From contig NZ_SJPV01000004.1 of assembly GCF_007860135.1 (NCBI RefSeq), forward strand, positions 522,526 to 586,525: DNA of 64,000 nucleotides, read 5' to 3'. Shown one piece after another: positions 36,548-45,854 of the stretch; position 1 is the stretch's first letter; each line of letters opens with the position of its first letter. The notes under the pieces were generated by a model. The model made no database searches. It saw only the letters and a list, made by a program, of their open reading frames with translations, and was not told the origin of the DNA. The position numbers and the translations under genes were made by a program. Source of the DNA: Novipirellula artificiosorum (GTDB taxonomy: Bacteria > Planctomycetota > Planctomycetia > Pirellulales > Pirellulaceae).

Positions 36548-38578
36548 TCACCGATTCTCGTATTGAATTGCGACCGATTCCGCTATGTCCGCAGAACTTG
36601 GGCCAATTTCCATTTGAAAATACGTAACTAACGCCAGCATGATCGTTCCGATGGCAATGATACACAAGCTAACAAACACAGTCAGAACCACTCTCCATGT
36701 TCTGCTTTCAACGTAGTTTAGAATCAAAATCACAGCACCAAAGACGCCCAGCAGGATACCAGTGACCGAGAACGCCAGTGCTGTTCCCAAACTTCCAAAC
36801 GCGGGTAACGCCCGCTGGATATCAAGCTCTTGAGTTATTGAGTCAATTCTCGCTTCCACTTCTGCCAATTCTTTGTCACCGTCGGCTGAGGGCGACTGTT
36901 TCAAAATCGCCTGCGATGCCCGTGCAACATTTAGCTGAGCGGTCAAGCGAGTTAATTCTCGGCTCTGTTCGTGAAGTTGACGTGATTGCTTTGCCTGGTG
37001 AAGCCAAAACCCGAGAATCGGTAGCGTGATCGCGAGTACGAGTGCGATTGTACACATGGCTGTTACCCTTGGGCTTCGAGCTGATACGCTCGTCGACACA
37101 GAAATCCCAACTCCATCTTGGCTCACTTTTCGGAACAGCCACCACGCAGAAACGGGTAATAAGATCGTGCCGAACCATGCCGTGAACGCAACGATCGCTT
37201 CACTGAGAATGGGATGCCAGCTCGGATCGTCAAGTACCGCCTGAAGCATGAAGATACCGAATCCACCGATAGGCACGGCAAGCAACGCCCCAGTCCATGC
37301 GATCCATCGTAACGGTCGATATTGGCGTGCCGCACCCAACGCACGCTCCGCGAGCGACTCGTTCCACATCAATGCAAGGAATGCTGCAACCAACGACATC
37401 GGAATACACAACACTATGCCTGCGGCTAGAAATCTTCCGCCGATCCCAAGTAGCAAGAGGAACACGATCAGAAAGATGGCAGCCGAATTGAATAGAATCA
37501 CGCTAGTTGCCGCGAACGTAAAACCCCAATGAGCCGAAGACTCTGGTGAGCGGGCATGAACCGAAACGCGATGCTCGTCGACTGAGAGCGTTTCCAATTG
37601 TGCCTTGAGCGCCGCCGTCGTTGGCCATCGCAATTCAGGATTGCGGTCCAGCGCTCTCAACACGATCTCGTCTAACCGCACATCGACTTGAATCTTGCGA
37701 GACGGCATTTCAAAGTTTCCGCGAGGCAATTCTCCTGTAAGCATTTCGTACAACACGACGCCCAGCGAATAGACATCCGCGCGCTGATCGACAGCCTCTG
37801 GATGCTGGGTCTGCTCTGGTGCCATGTAGTTGGGCGTTCCCAAAATGACATTGCCAGTAAGCTGCACGTCGGAACGCGGTTGTCCATCGCCAGCGTCAAA
37901 ACTTGGAGCCGATTCATCATCTGGTAGCCGAACGATCCGCGCGATCCCGAAATCGGCGATCTTCACATGGCCTTCACGGTCCAACAGCAGATTCTCGGGT
38001 TTGATATCGCGATGCACGATGCCCCGGTTGTGGGCAAACGTTAATGCTTCGCAGACTGGTGGCACGATCGACAACGCCTGTGCCGGTGACATTCTTCCTG
38101 CATCCATCGCCTGTCGAAGATTCACTCCATCGACGTACTCCATCAGCAGAAAGAAAAATCCACCGGCCTGTCCAAAATCATGAATCGTGACGATGTTCGG
38201 GTGATTCAACTCTGCCAACGCCCGTGCTTCGCGAGTGAAGCGAGCTTCAAAATCGTTCTGACCTACCGATTGCCGCGTCAGCAGTTTGATGGCGACAGAC
38301 CGATCAAGCGACTTCTGCCGTGCCTTGTAAACAGCCCCCATCCCGCCTTGACCGATTAGTTCGATGACTTCCAGTTGTGGAAACGCAGCTTGAACCGCTT
38401 CGATGTCCGGAGCCACTGGACGTGACAATGACTCTTCGCCATCCCCAGTGTCCATGGCCGCCTGAAAAAGCAAGCAACGTGGACAGAGGCCCCCGAGTGT
38501 CTCAACAGGGATCACCGACCCACATTGTGGACATCGCGGAGCGTTGACTGGAGAAGTATTTTTCGTCTCATTCATCAT
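36548..38578 (-). CDS. Transmembrane Ser/Thr kinase with zinc ribbon (STK5)
   Basis: The start is at 38578 (MMNETKN); the open frame upstream to 39112 is antisense to the divergent sigma gene. A CPQC...CPRC zinc ribbon lies at about residues 14-37. The kinase spans about 70-340, with GQGGMGAVYK, VAIK, HRDIKPENLL and DFGIA all present. It is followed by about six TM helices (390-677) with a helical insert (ARASQAILKQ, then a Glu-rich stretch). Unlike STK1-4 it is polytopic with no large ectodomain. Kinase-first, sigma-second is the opposite of the other cassettes. Confidence 0.92.
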   Translation of the reverse strand: MMNETKNTSPVNAPRCPQCGSVIPVETLGGLCPRCLLFQAAMDTGDGEESLSRPVAPDIEAVQAAFPQLEVIELIGQGGMGAVYKARQKSLDRSVAIKLLTRQSVGQNDFEARFTREARALAELNHPNIVTIHDFGQAGGFFFLLMEYVDGVNLRQAMDAGRMSPAQALSIVPPVCEALTFAHNRGIVHRDIKPENLLLDREGHVKIADFGIARIVRLPDDESAPSFDAGDGQPRSDVQLTGNVILGTPNYMAPEQTQHPEAVDQRADVYSLGVVLYEMLTGELPRGNFEMPSRKIQVDVRLDEIVLRALDRNPELRWPTTAALKAQLETLSVDEHRVSVHARSPESSAHWGFTFAATSVILFNSAAIFLIVFLLLLGIGGRFLAAGIVLCIPMSLVAAFLALMWNESLAERALGAARQYRPLRWIAWTGALLAVPIGGFGIFMLQAVLDDPSWHPILSEAIVAFTAWFGTILLPVSAWWLFRKVSQDGVGISVSTSVSARSPRVTAMCTIALVLAITLPILGFWLHQAKQSRQLHEQSRELTRLTAQLNVARASQAILKQSPSADGDKELAEVEARIDSITQELDIQRALPAFGSLGTALAFSVTGILLGVFGAVILILNYVESRTWRVVLTVFVSLCIIAIGTIMLALVTYFQMEIGPSSADIAESVAIQYENR

Positions 38579-38758
38579 CAATGACTCAGTCTCGTATTGC
38601 CGAAGAGTATCGTTCGTTAGGGAATACTTGAGGAATCTAGGTGCCGACATAACGCGATCTTCGGCGAAAAACATGGAAAAAGGTGGTGGGCGCCGAAACA
38701 TTTCCCTGACTCGCGCACTATTGAATGTGCCGACGATTTGAAACTCAGCCATGCAACT

Positions 38759-39358
38759 ATGACCGAACAAGACGAATCTCCGCTTACAGCCAACGACGAA
38801 CTGGTCGTTGCTGCGCGAACGGATCGCGATGCGTTTGGTGAAATATACGAAGCCTACTATGACAGAATCCTTGGGTTCTGCCTGAAGCGACTGTTCGACA
38901 GGAGCATCGCGGAGGACGTTTGCGGAGAAGTGTTTCTGTACGTTGCGAAACACATGCACGCGTTTCGGGGGACGACCGAGCAAGATTTCCGCCGCTGGGT
39001 GTACCGCATCGCGACGACGGAAACCAACGCCATCATCCGACGCAACAAACGACGACAAGAACTTTGGGACGACGCATTGTTGACAAACCGAATATCGACA
39101 CAGGGGTCGCACAACGATGAAACGTCAACTGAACAGCCCGACTGGACGACCGTGTACCAAGCGATCCGGCAGCTCAACCAACGGCAAAAGATGGTTGTCA
39201 CCCTGCGGTTGTTTGACGAGTTGCCTTACGAGGATATCGCTGAAATTTTGAAGATACGACAAGCGACCGCGCGTGTTGCCTACAGCAGAGCGATCGAGAG
39301 GTTGCGTCAGCTGCTTGTGTCCGATTCACCTGAACTCGACGAAACAAAGGTTCGATGA
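38759..39358 (+). CDS. ECF sigma factor paired with LolA-like membrane protein (pair 2)
   Basis: The ATG at 38759 (MTEQDES) is preferred to TTG 38738. Region 2 shows YEAYYDRILGFCLKRLFDRS, AEDVCGEVFLYV and FRRWVYRIATTETNA. Region 4 shows LNQRQKMVVTLRLFDELPYED and IRQATARVAYSRAIERL. Divergent from STK5, with about 180 bp between the starts. Nine bp separate its stop from the LolA-like gene. Confidence 0.9.
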   Translation: MTEQDESPLTANDELVVAARTDRDAFGEIYEAYYDRILGFCLKRLFDRSIAEDVCGEVFLYVAKHMHAFRGTTEQDFRRWVYRIATTETNAIIRRNKRRQELWDDALLTNRISTQGSHNDETSTEQPDWTTVYQAIRQLNQRQKMVVTLRLFDELPYEDIAEILKIRQATARVAYSRAIERLRQLLVSDSPELDETKVR

Positions 39359-39367
39359 ACAAAGGCC

Positions 39368-40618
39368 ATGGAAAAGTGGAAAGAAGAAACTGAGCGTCTC
39401 GTGAAGAGATCCTACCGTGACCAGTCGCTCGACTCCGGTCACCGCGAGAAGCTGCGCAAGCAGACGCTCGCTGTTTACGACAGGTCGCGGTCAGTGCTGC
39501 GACCATCTACTTCGGTTTTCCTGTACTTAGAATCCCTTTGGAGGTGGGTCATGACTCGTCCGATTCCCAGACTAGGTGTTCCCGTTGGTGTTGCTGTTCT
39601 CTTTCTACTCGGTGTGATGTCGTTCTTTCCGGCCAAGTCAAGTTGGGCGGTTGAAGACTTTTTGAAACCACTCATGAATGCGAAAACAATGCGTTGCAAG
39701 ATGGTCGTCAACACGAAGGACAAGCCAGCGTTCACAATTAAGGCAATGTTTCGTGGCAACGTGGGGCGTCAAGAAAGCGTCGAAATGGGTTCGATCAATA
39801 TTCACGACGATGCCACGGGCAACATCCTTACGCTGATCCCACAACAGAAGAAGGCCATCCTACTAGAGGCCGTCAACCGCGATCCAAACCTAGCCGGCAG
39901 CGGAGGCTTCCTGCAATCCGTACGCGAGCAGATTCTAAACCTTAAACAGAACGAGCGAGGCACACGCGTATCGTTAGGAGAGCGAGAACTAGCGGAACAG
40001 CGTCTGATCGGCTTTCGCATTACGTCAACTGCGATGCGAATGGATATTTGGGGCGATTCCAAAACGGGCCTGCCACATTCTATCGTTACCAACATGACCT
40101 CGCTTCCGAATGCTGAAGTAACCATGACCGAGTTTGAATTCGACGTCGAATTGGACGATTCATTGTTCAGCCTGGTTCCGCCCGCCGAATACACCGTTAC
40201 CAAAAATATCGTGGATCAATCTAAGCCTAAGGAGGAAGACTTGATCGCTGCACTCCGACAATTCACCGATCTGAACGACGGATCGTTTCCGGATTCTATC
40301 AACATGGAAGTTGCACTGACGGTGCTTGGTAAGCTCCAGGCGAATTCCAATTCAGGCGATGATATATCCAAAGAGATAAGCCGCGTCGTCAGTCTGCTCA
40401 CGCGAGGATTTATGTTCCCGCTGACGCTACCGGTCGAATCGAACGCAGCGTATGCGGGCAAAGGTGCAACTCGGCAAGATGCCACGAAGCCCGTCTTTTG
40501 GTATCAAGTGCTCGAAGGCAAGCGAGAAATTCGCGTCATTCGTGCTGATCTCTCGGTGGTTGAGACTGACCAGGTACCGCAGGCTGACGGCGTTCAACGA
40601 TTTGCGCCAGTTCTATAA
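39368..40618 (+). CDS. Membrane-anchored LolA-like protein, probable anti-sigma factor
   Basis: A 416-residue product: a cytoplasmic N terminus of about 70 residues, one TM segment (about 74-92, VPVGVAVLFLLGVMSFF) and an extracytoplasmic LolA/RseB-like domain (about 98-285, ending DSLFSLVPPAEYTV). A further region of about 130 residues includes a FPDSINMEVAL segment. The layout parallels 33877-35274 although the sequences are far apart. Anti-sigma function is inferred from pairing and topology. Confidence 0.78.
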   Translation: MEKWKEETERLVKRSYRDQSLDSGHREKLRKQTLAVYDRSRSVLRPSTSVFLYLESLWRWVMTRPIPRLGVPVGVAVLFLLGVMSFFPAKSSWAVEDFLKPLMNAKTMRCKMVVNTKDKPAFTIKAMFRGNVGRQESVEMGSINIHDDATGNILTLIPQQKKAILLEAVNRDPNLAGSGGFLQSVREQILNLKQNERGTRVSLGERELAEQRLIGFRITSTAMRMDIWGDSKTGLPHSIVTNMTSLPNAEVTMTEFEFDVELDDSLFSLVPPAEYTVTKNIVDQSKPKEEDLIAALRQFTDLNDGSFPDSINMEVALTVLGKLQANSNSGDDISKEISRVVSLLTRGFMFPLTLPVESNAAYAGKGATRQDATKPVFWYQVLEGKREIRVIRADLSVVETDQVPQADGVQRFAPVL

Positions 40619-40876
40619 GCCGCGATGCAAGAGACGGAATGTTGATTGCAATAGACGTCCGCCGAACTTGTCGAGTCGGTGATTGGCGATTGCGACTGTC
40701 ACCCCGCATGGGCGTTGGCTCGGCCGACGAATGGTGAGCCGAAGAAATTCTTAAAACTTTTTCTATAAGATTCGGGGATCGTGCGTGTGAAACCTTGTAG
40801 AGCAAGTTGTTGGTTGTAGCTTGGACGACAATGAACACACGAGTCTGTTTGGTTTTTACATGTGGTGCGAGTGTCG

Positions 40877-41482
40877 ATGAGCCAGTGGCCGGAAACGAGC
40901 GAAAGTCTGATTCTGCGAATTCGTAATTCGCAGGATGCGGTCGCATGGTCGCAGTTCATGGCGATCTACGAACCGGTCGTCTATCGCTTGGCCAGACGGC
41001 GAGGATTGCAGCACGCGGATGCACTGGATCTGTGCCAGAAAGTGTTCCTCGCGGTCGCTAAGGCGGTCGAGAACTGGGAACCGCAAGAGGAGGGTCCGCA
41101 GTTTCGCAACTGGCTCAATCGAGTGGCACGCAACGCAATCCTGAATGCGATCACTCGCGGGAAGCCGGATCGAGCGACGGGAGGCTCCAGCGCTGAGGAC
41201 CTGCTGCTGGAAATACCGGACGGTGAAGGCGTCACTACGGCAATTCTGAATGAGAGTCGCATGGAGGCTTTTCGCTGGGCGGCCAAGCAGGTTCAAACGG
41301 AGTTCAGTGAATCGACTTGGACAATGTTTCACGAAACGACCATCTGTGGTCGCAGTGTTGCTGAGGTCGCCGAGTCAATGGGCCGTAGCGCTGGCGCGGT
41401 CTATGCCGCTCGCTTCCGAGTCATGCAACGTATCAAAGACAAAGTTAACGAAGTATCCGATTTCTGGAGTCTGGAATCATGA
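40877..41482 (+). CDS. ECF sigma factor, STK-linked subfamily (cassette 3)
   Basis: The ATG at 40877 (MSQWPETSES) matches the start of its paralogues; GTG 40862 is an upstream alternative. Region 2 shows AWSQFMAIYEPVVYRLARR, ALDLCQKVFLAVAKAV and FRNWLNRVARNAIL. Region 4 ends MGRSAGAVYAARFRVMQRI. ATGA overlap with the kinase start at 41479. TATAAG at 40764 lies in a segment resembling the region upstream of 22760. Confidence 0.93.
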   Translation: MSQWPETSESLILRIRNSQDAVAWSQFMAIYEPVVYRLARRRGLQHADALDLCQKVFLAVAKAVENWEPQEEGPQFRNWLNRVARNAILNAITRGKPDRATGGSSAEDLLLEIPDGEGVTTAILNESRMEAFRWAAKQVQTEFSESTWTMFHETTICGRSVAEVAESMGRSAGAVYAARFRVMQRIKDKVNEVSDFWSLES

Positions 41483-44400
41483 AATCCGTAACACAATGCT
41501 TGCAGGCACCCGATATCGAGGCGTTTCTTTCCGGAACGGTCACGACCTCGCAAAGCGAACTTTGGGAGGAGCATTTTTCTTCCTGCGAAAGCTGTCGCGT
41601 TGCCGTGGCAAGTCAAATTGGTGACCAAGACTGGTGGAACGACGCTGAGCAGTCGCTGCAGAATGCCGACCTAGCGGAAGGGCGCGAGCCCTCCGGTGAC
41701 ACACCGAACAGTTCGCGCCGTGCCACTAACGATTCGACTGGCGAACACGAAACCACCGACGAGTTGTTGAAACTGCTGGGGCCGACTGATGATCCGCGGA
41801 TGATGGGACGGCTGGGCCCGTACGAAGTGCTGGGCGTCCTCGGCCGAGGCGGCATGGGAATCGTCTTCAAGGCGTTCGATGCCCCGCTCAATCGTTATGT
41901 CGCCATCAAGATGCTATTGCCTCACCTAGCCGCCTCGGGTGCGGCGCGAAAGCGATTTGAACGTGAGGGCCAAGCAGCAGCAGCGGTGATCGATGATCAT
42001 GTGCTACCGATCTACGCTGTCTCGAAGTGGCAGAACATCCCGTATCTGGTGATGCAGTACTCGTCTGGAAATAACCTCCAACGGCGGATCGATGTCGATG
42101 GACCGCTGGATGTGAAAGAGATTCTACGCATCGGCATGCAAACAGCGCGCGGCCTGGCTGCTGCTCACGCACAAGGCTTGGTGCATCGCGACGTAAAACC
42201 CTCCAACATGTTGCTTGATGGCACCGTGGAACGAGTCATGTTGACCGATTTCGGTTTGGCTCGCGCCGTCGACGACGCCAGCATCACGCGAACGGGAACG
42301 ATTGCCGGCACACCGCAATACATGTCACCGGAACAAGCACGTGGTAAATCCGTCGATGCACGCTCCGACTTGTTTGGCTTGGGGTGCGTACTCTACGCGA
42401 TGTGTACAGGCCACCCGCCATTCCGGGCTGAGAGCAGCTACGCGATTCTGCGGCTAATCACCGACGAGGAACCCCGTCCCATCCGCGAAATCAATGCCGA
42501 CGTCCCTGATTGGCTGTGCTCGATCATTGGCAAGTTAATGTCGAAGAAGGCGGACGAGCGATACGAAAATGCGGAAGAAGTCGCCGAGTTGCTCGAACAA
42601 TGCCTGGCCCATGTGCAGCAACCGACCACGACTCCGCTGCCCGAGTCTCTAGCCGCCATAGCGCCTCAACGAAACCGCCGTCCACCGTTCATAAAATTCA
42701 TCGCCGCCGCAGCCTTCGCTTTCTCGCTATTCTTCGCTGGCGTGTTGATCGTATTGGAATTGAACAAAGGCACGCTGACGATCGAGTCCGAAGTAGCTGA
42801 CGTTCCGATTAGGATCACACAAGGTGATAATATCGTTGAGAGGCTTACGGTCTCGAAGAACGGAGAATCTGTTCGCATCGCAGCCGGCCGATACGTGGTG
42901 GACGTGGACAACGGATTCGACGGAGTCGTTGTTGAAGGCGGAGCGGTAACGCTCAAACGCGGCACATCGGAGATCGTAAGATTCGTGAAAACAGGTCAAC
43001 AGTCGACGGAAACGGCGCAAATCAATCCCGGCGACATTATCGAAGTATCGGTTCGATGGAGAGTCGAAGCCGAACCCATACCTGATAAGAACGTGGTTTT
43101 GCTAGCCAGAGTGGGCGCCGACGGCAAAGTTCGATTGGCTGAGTTTGGGCAGGTTGAAGCCTCAACCACGGCGGAAGTTGAACGTACCATTTTCGCGGCG
43201 CTACAGAACGAATACTTCGAGGCTCCACTCATCGTGCAGGCGCGCGTCGTGCAAAGCAGCAACGAAGCAGTTAACCGCAAGAAGCTTCAGCCAGGGGATC
43301 TCGTCGGAATTTCAATTCGCAGAAGTATTCGTCCCGAAGCAACTATGCATACGCCAGCGAAAGTCGCGGAAAACGGAAAAGTGCTCTTGCCCATGATCGG
43401 CGAAGTCGATGTCGCTGGCATGACGTTGGCTGATTTGGAAAGCAAGATTCTCGACGACTCAATTGCCCATCATGCTACCGGCCCGCTACCAATCGTCTTG
43501 GTCCAATATTTAGATCCGGACGAAGTCACGGTAGTGATTGAGACCGTAACAGAGAACGTACCCGTTCGTGTCGCTCAAGGGACCGTTACGCAGCAGATGA
43601 CAGTAACGAAGGAAGGCAAGTCCACTCATACGGCTTCTTCCTCGGGAAAATACCGGATGCGCATCCCAGCAAACGGGACGCCAACGATCAAACGCGTTGA
43701 CGTCGATACAAACGACGGCAAGCACAATAGTGACGATGATACTAGCCCTACGACGAGAACGATTGACTACGGCGGCATCTGTATTCGTGCAGAGGACGAA
43801 ACTCCTATCGCGGGCGCAGTCGCACGGTTCTTCATTCTTAATATGCACGGGAAGCAATCATCTCTGAGTCTGCTGGAGATGACGACTACGGACAAAGATG
43901 GGCACTTTCGGTTTGACAGCGAAATCCCGGATGATGCCGAGGTCGACTTGACACGCAGTTGGATCGCAATCACGTCGACTGGCAGAGCGTCAAGGATATT
44001 CTTCTGGCAAGGAGGGTTGGATCCGAGACAAATCGAAATGCGGCCATCCGCCTCACTCAAGGGACGAGTCACCGATTCCGTGTCTCGTCCCGTTGCTGGC
44101 GCAAAAGTTCGCCTGGGACCGAATCAGATGCCCGGCGTCAACGATGCCGTCACCGATAAGGATGGACGATTTGAAATCGCGGACCTGGAGAAAGTCGATA
44201 AGTTTTCGTACGAAACCGGCATATCCAACATGTTGTACGTCGAGCATCCCGATGGCAGTAAGACCTCGGCCATCGTTCAATCCATTCCATCAACCGTAGA
44301 CGTTATGCTGGAATCGGCGACCGGCGAAGCGGACAAAGGAGAGGGAGCTGGCAAGTCGAAACCTTCAGTTCAGAGCAACTCCACAGGACTGGCCAACGAG

Positions 44401-45837
44401 GACGACATCGTGTGGACAAGAGCGGTTCAGGGACTGCAATTGGGAATTCGCTTTGAAGACTCAGAACATGGCCAGGCTCAGCGGTTCACGCCTGGAGATG
44501 TTGGTCGACTTCAGATTTATCTGCAGAACGCAAGTGACAAGGCGATACGTACTGGGTTTGAACCGACGGATGCCTGCAAGGCAGTGTTCCAATTTTCGTC
44601 GCATAACGGCAGCGTCATCACTCACGATGGCAGTGAGGACTCGGAGCAATACGTGGTTCCGGTCCCGCTTTCCGCCAACTTTCGCGAACTGAATCCAGGA
44701 GAAATTCGGCTGCTCAATAATGACTTGGCGGGTACTGCTACGCCGTCGCCCGCACGCAAATTGCGGCTGGATGAGATCGCCTCGTTTGCAATCGTCGATA
44801 ACGACCAATCGAAAGAATCATTTCCTCGTCGGTATCGACTGACTCCAGGAAAATACGTTGTTTCCGTGACGCTTGAAGTCTACAGCGGGCAAGACCGATT
44901 TCCATTGACTTCCCGTGGCCTGCCGTTTGAGGTGGTCAAAGCCGAAGTACGCGACCAATTGAACTCGCAAGCGACTCCCCAGAATGATGATCCTTTTTCG
45001 ATCGATGGTGGAAAGGTATTCAGAGGCAAACAAGTCTCGGGAGTTCTCTCGGCCCATGACGCCATCAGCCGGTACATGAAAGCGGTTGAAGGAATTCGTT
45101 CCTCTAATGTCTTGGTTCACGAAGAAAAAACATTCCTCTACAAACAAGTCCCAATCGACGAACCGGAGATTCGGGGAAGAAGGACCCGACTGGTAGACTA
45201 CGCCAAGGGTGAGTCGCCGAGAATCGACCACCGATACAGCCGTCAAATCTGGGAGGCCGACGGCCGACAACGAGTCGAATTGCTCCACGGCGATCCGGCT
45301 AGTGATTCGGGGATCAAGCATGTCAGCGCATACGATGGCGATCGTGTGCGACTACTGGAAGTGGGCAGCGGCCACGAGTCCTCTCGCGATCTTGCCCCTG
45401 ACCAGAAGCCGCTGATCTCCTATGAGGGACGTTATCACTCGCTATTCTCAGAACTCTACGTGGGCGGGACTTTGCTTGAGCTTCTACAGCAGCGCAACGA
45501 CGTCACCCTTTCCGACGCTGATGGACTGATTCGGCTGACCGTCAGCCCGCAGTCAGGCACCATGTATCCCAAATATCAATTCGTTTATGAGTTCGATCCA
45601 GCTCACGACTATTTGCCACATTCCATTTCGGCTTCCATCCTAAACCGGAAACTCTCTCGGATTCAGGTGACCGACTTCCAACGCCTTGCGAATGGCAAAT
45701 TCGTCCCGCTTGCAGCAATCCACGAGACATTCGGTTTTAAGGACGGTGTGGCCGGAGCCGTTGTCATCGAGCATACCGAATTGACCGTCGACCCCAGTCG
45801 TTCGACGTGGAATGAACCAGTTGTTCCCAACACTTAA
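41479..45837 (+). CDS. Transmembrane Ser/Thr kinase with polysaccharide-export-like ectodomain (STK3)
   Basis: A 1452-residue protein. Zinc motif HFSSCESC. The kinase spans about 112-378, with GRGGMGIV, VAIK, HRDVKPSN and DFGLA. TM is at about 405-430. Two segments resemble Wza-type polysaccharide export domains (about 510-604 and 602-680: LQPGDLVGISIRRS, VLLPMIGEVDVAGMTLADLE). Two carboxypeptidase-regulatory-like (CnaB) folds follow (about 763-849 and 858-944: LKGRVTDSVSRPVAGAKVRL). Next come a divergent GLQ module (about 978-1140, AVQGLQLGIRF) and a LolA-like C terminus (about 1196-1440). Export-like domains suggest sensing of, or docking to, exopolysaccharide machinery. Confidence 0.92.
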   Translation: MKSVTQCLQAPDIEAFLSGTVTTSQSELWEEHFSSCESCRVAVASQIGDQDWWNDAEQSLQNADLAEGREPSGDTPNSSRRATNDSTGEHETTDELLKLLGPTDDPRMMGRLGPYEVLGVLGRGGMGIVFKAFDAPLNRYVAIKMLLPHLAASGAARKRFEREGQAAAAVIDDHVLPIYAVSKWQNIPYLVMQYSSGNNLQRRIDVDGPLDVKEILRIGMQTARGLAAAHAQGLVHRDVKPSNMLLDGTVERVMLTDFGLARAVDDASITRTGTIAGTPQYMSPEQARGKSVDARSDLFGLGCVLYAMCTGHPPFRAESSYAILRLITDEEPRPIREINADVPDWLCSIIGKLMSKKADERYENAEEVAELLEQCLAHVQQPTTTPLPESLAAIAPQRNRRPPFIKFIAAAAFAFSLFFAGVLIVLELNKGTLTIESEVADVPIRITQGDNIVERLTVSKNGESVRIAAGRYVVDVDNGFDGVVVEGGAVTLKRGTSEIVRFVKTGQQSTETAQINPGDIIEVSVRWRVEAEPIPDKNVVLLARVGADGKVRLAEFGQVEASTTAEVERTIFAALQNEYFEAPLIVQARVVQSSNEAVNRKKLQPGDLVGISIRRSIRPEATMHTPAKVAENGKVLLPMIGEVDVAGMTLADLESKILDDSIAHHATGPLPIVLVQYLDPDEVTVVIETVTENVPVRVAQGTVTQQMTVTKEGKSTHTASSSGKYRMRIPANGTPTIKRVDVDTNDGKHNSDDDTSPTTRTIDYGGICIRAEDETPIAGAVARFFILNMHGKQSSLSLLEMTTTDKDGHFRFDSEIPDDAEVDLTRSWIAITSTGRASRIFFWQGGLDPRQIEMRPSASLKGRVTDSVSRPVAGAKVRLGPNQMPGVNDAVTDKDGRFEIADLEKVDKFSYETGISNMLYVEHPDGSKTSAIVQSIPSTVDVMLESATGEADKGEGAGKSKPSVQSNSTGLANEDDIVWTRAVQGLQLGIRFEDSEHGQAQRFTPGDVGRLQIYLQNASDKAIRTGFEPTDACKAVFQFSSHNGSVITHDGSEDSEQYVVPVPLSANFRELNPGEIRLLNNDLAGTATPSPARKLRLDEIASFAIVDNDQSKESFPRRYRLTPGKYVVSVTLEVYSGQDRFPLTSRGLPFEVVKAEVRDQLNSQATPQNDDPFSIDGGKVFRGKQVSGVLSAHDAISRYMKAVEGIRSSNVLVHEEKTFLYKQVPIDEPEIRGRRTRLVDYAKGESPRIDHRYSRQIWEADGRQRVELLHGDPASDSGIKHVSAYDGDRVRLLEVGSGHESSRDLAPDQKPLISYEGRYHSLFSELYVGGTLLELLQQRNDVTLSDADGLIRLTVSPQSGTMYPKYQFVYEFDPAHDYLPHSISASILNRKLSRIQVTDFQRLANGKFVPLAAIHETFGFKDGVAGAVVIEHTELTVDPSRSTWNEPVVPNT

Positions 45838-45854
45838 TGAAGGAAGTCCCATTG

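Noticed and set aside
38579..39112. N-terminal extension of STK5 back to 39112
   Set aside because: Antisense to the sigma gene at 38759 and lacks any domain; the zinc ribbon begins just after 38578.
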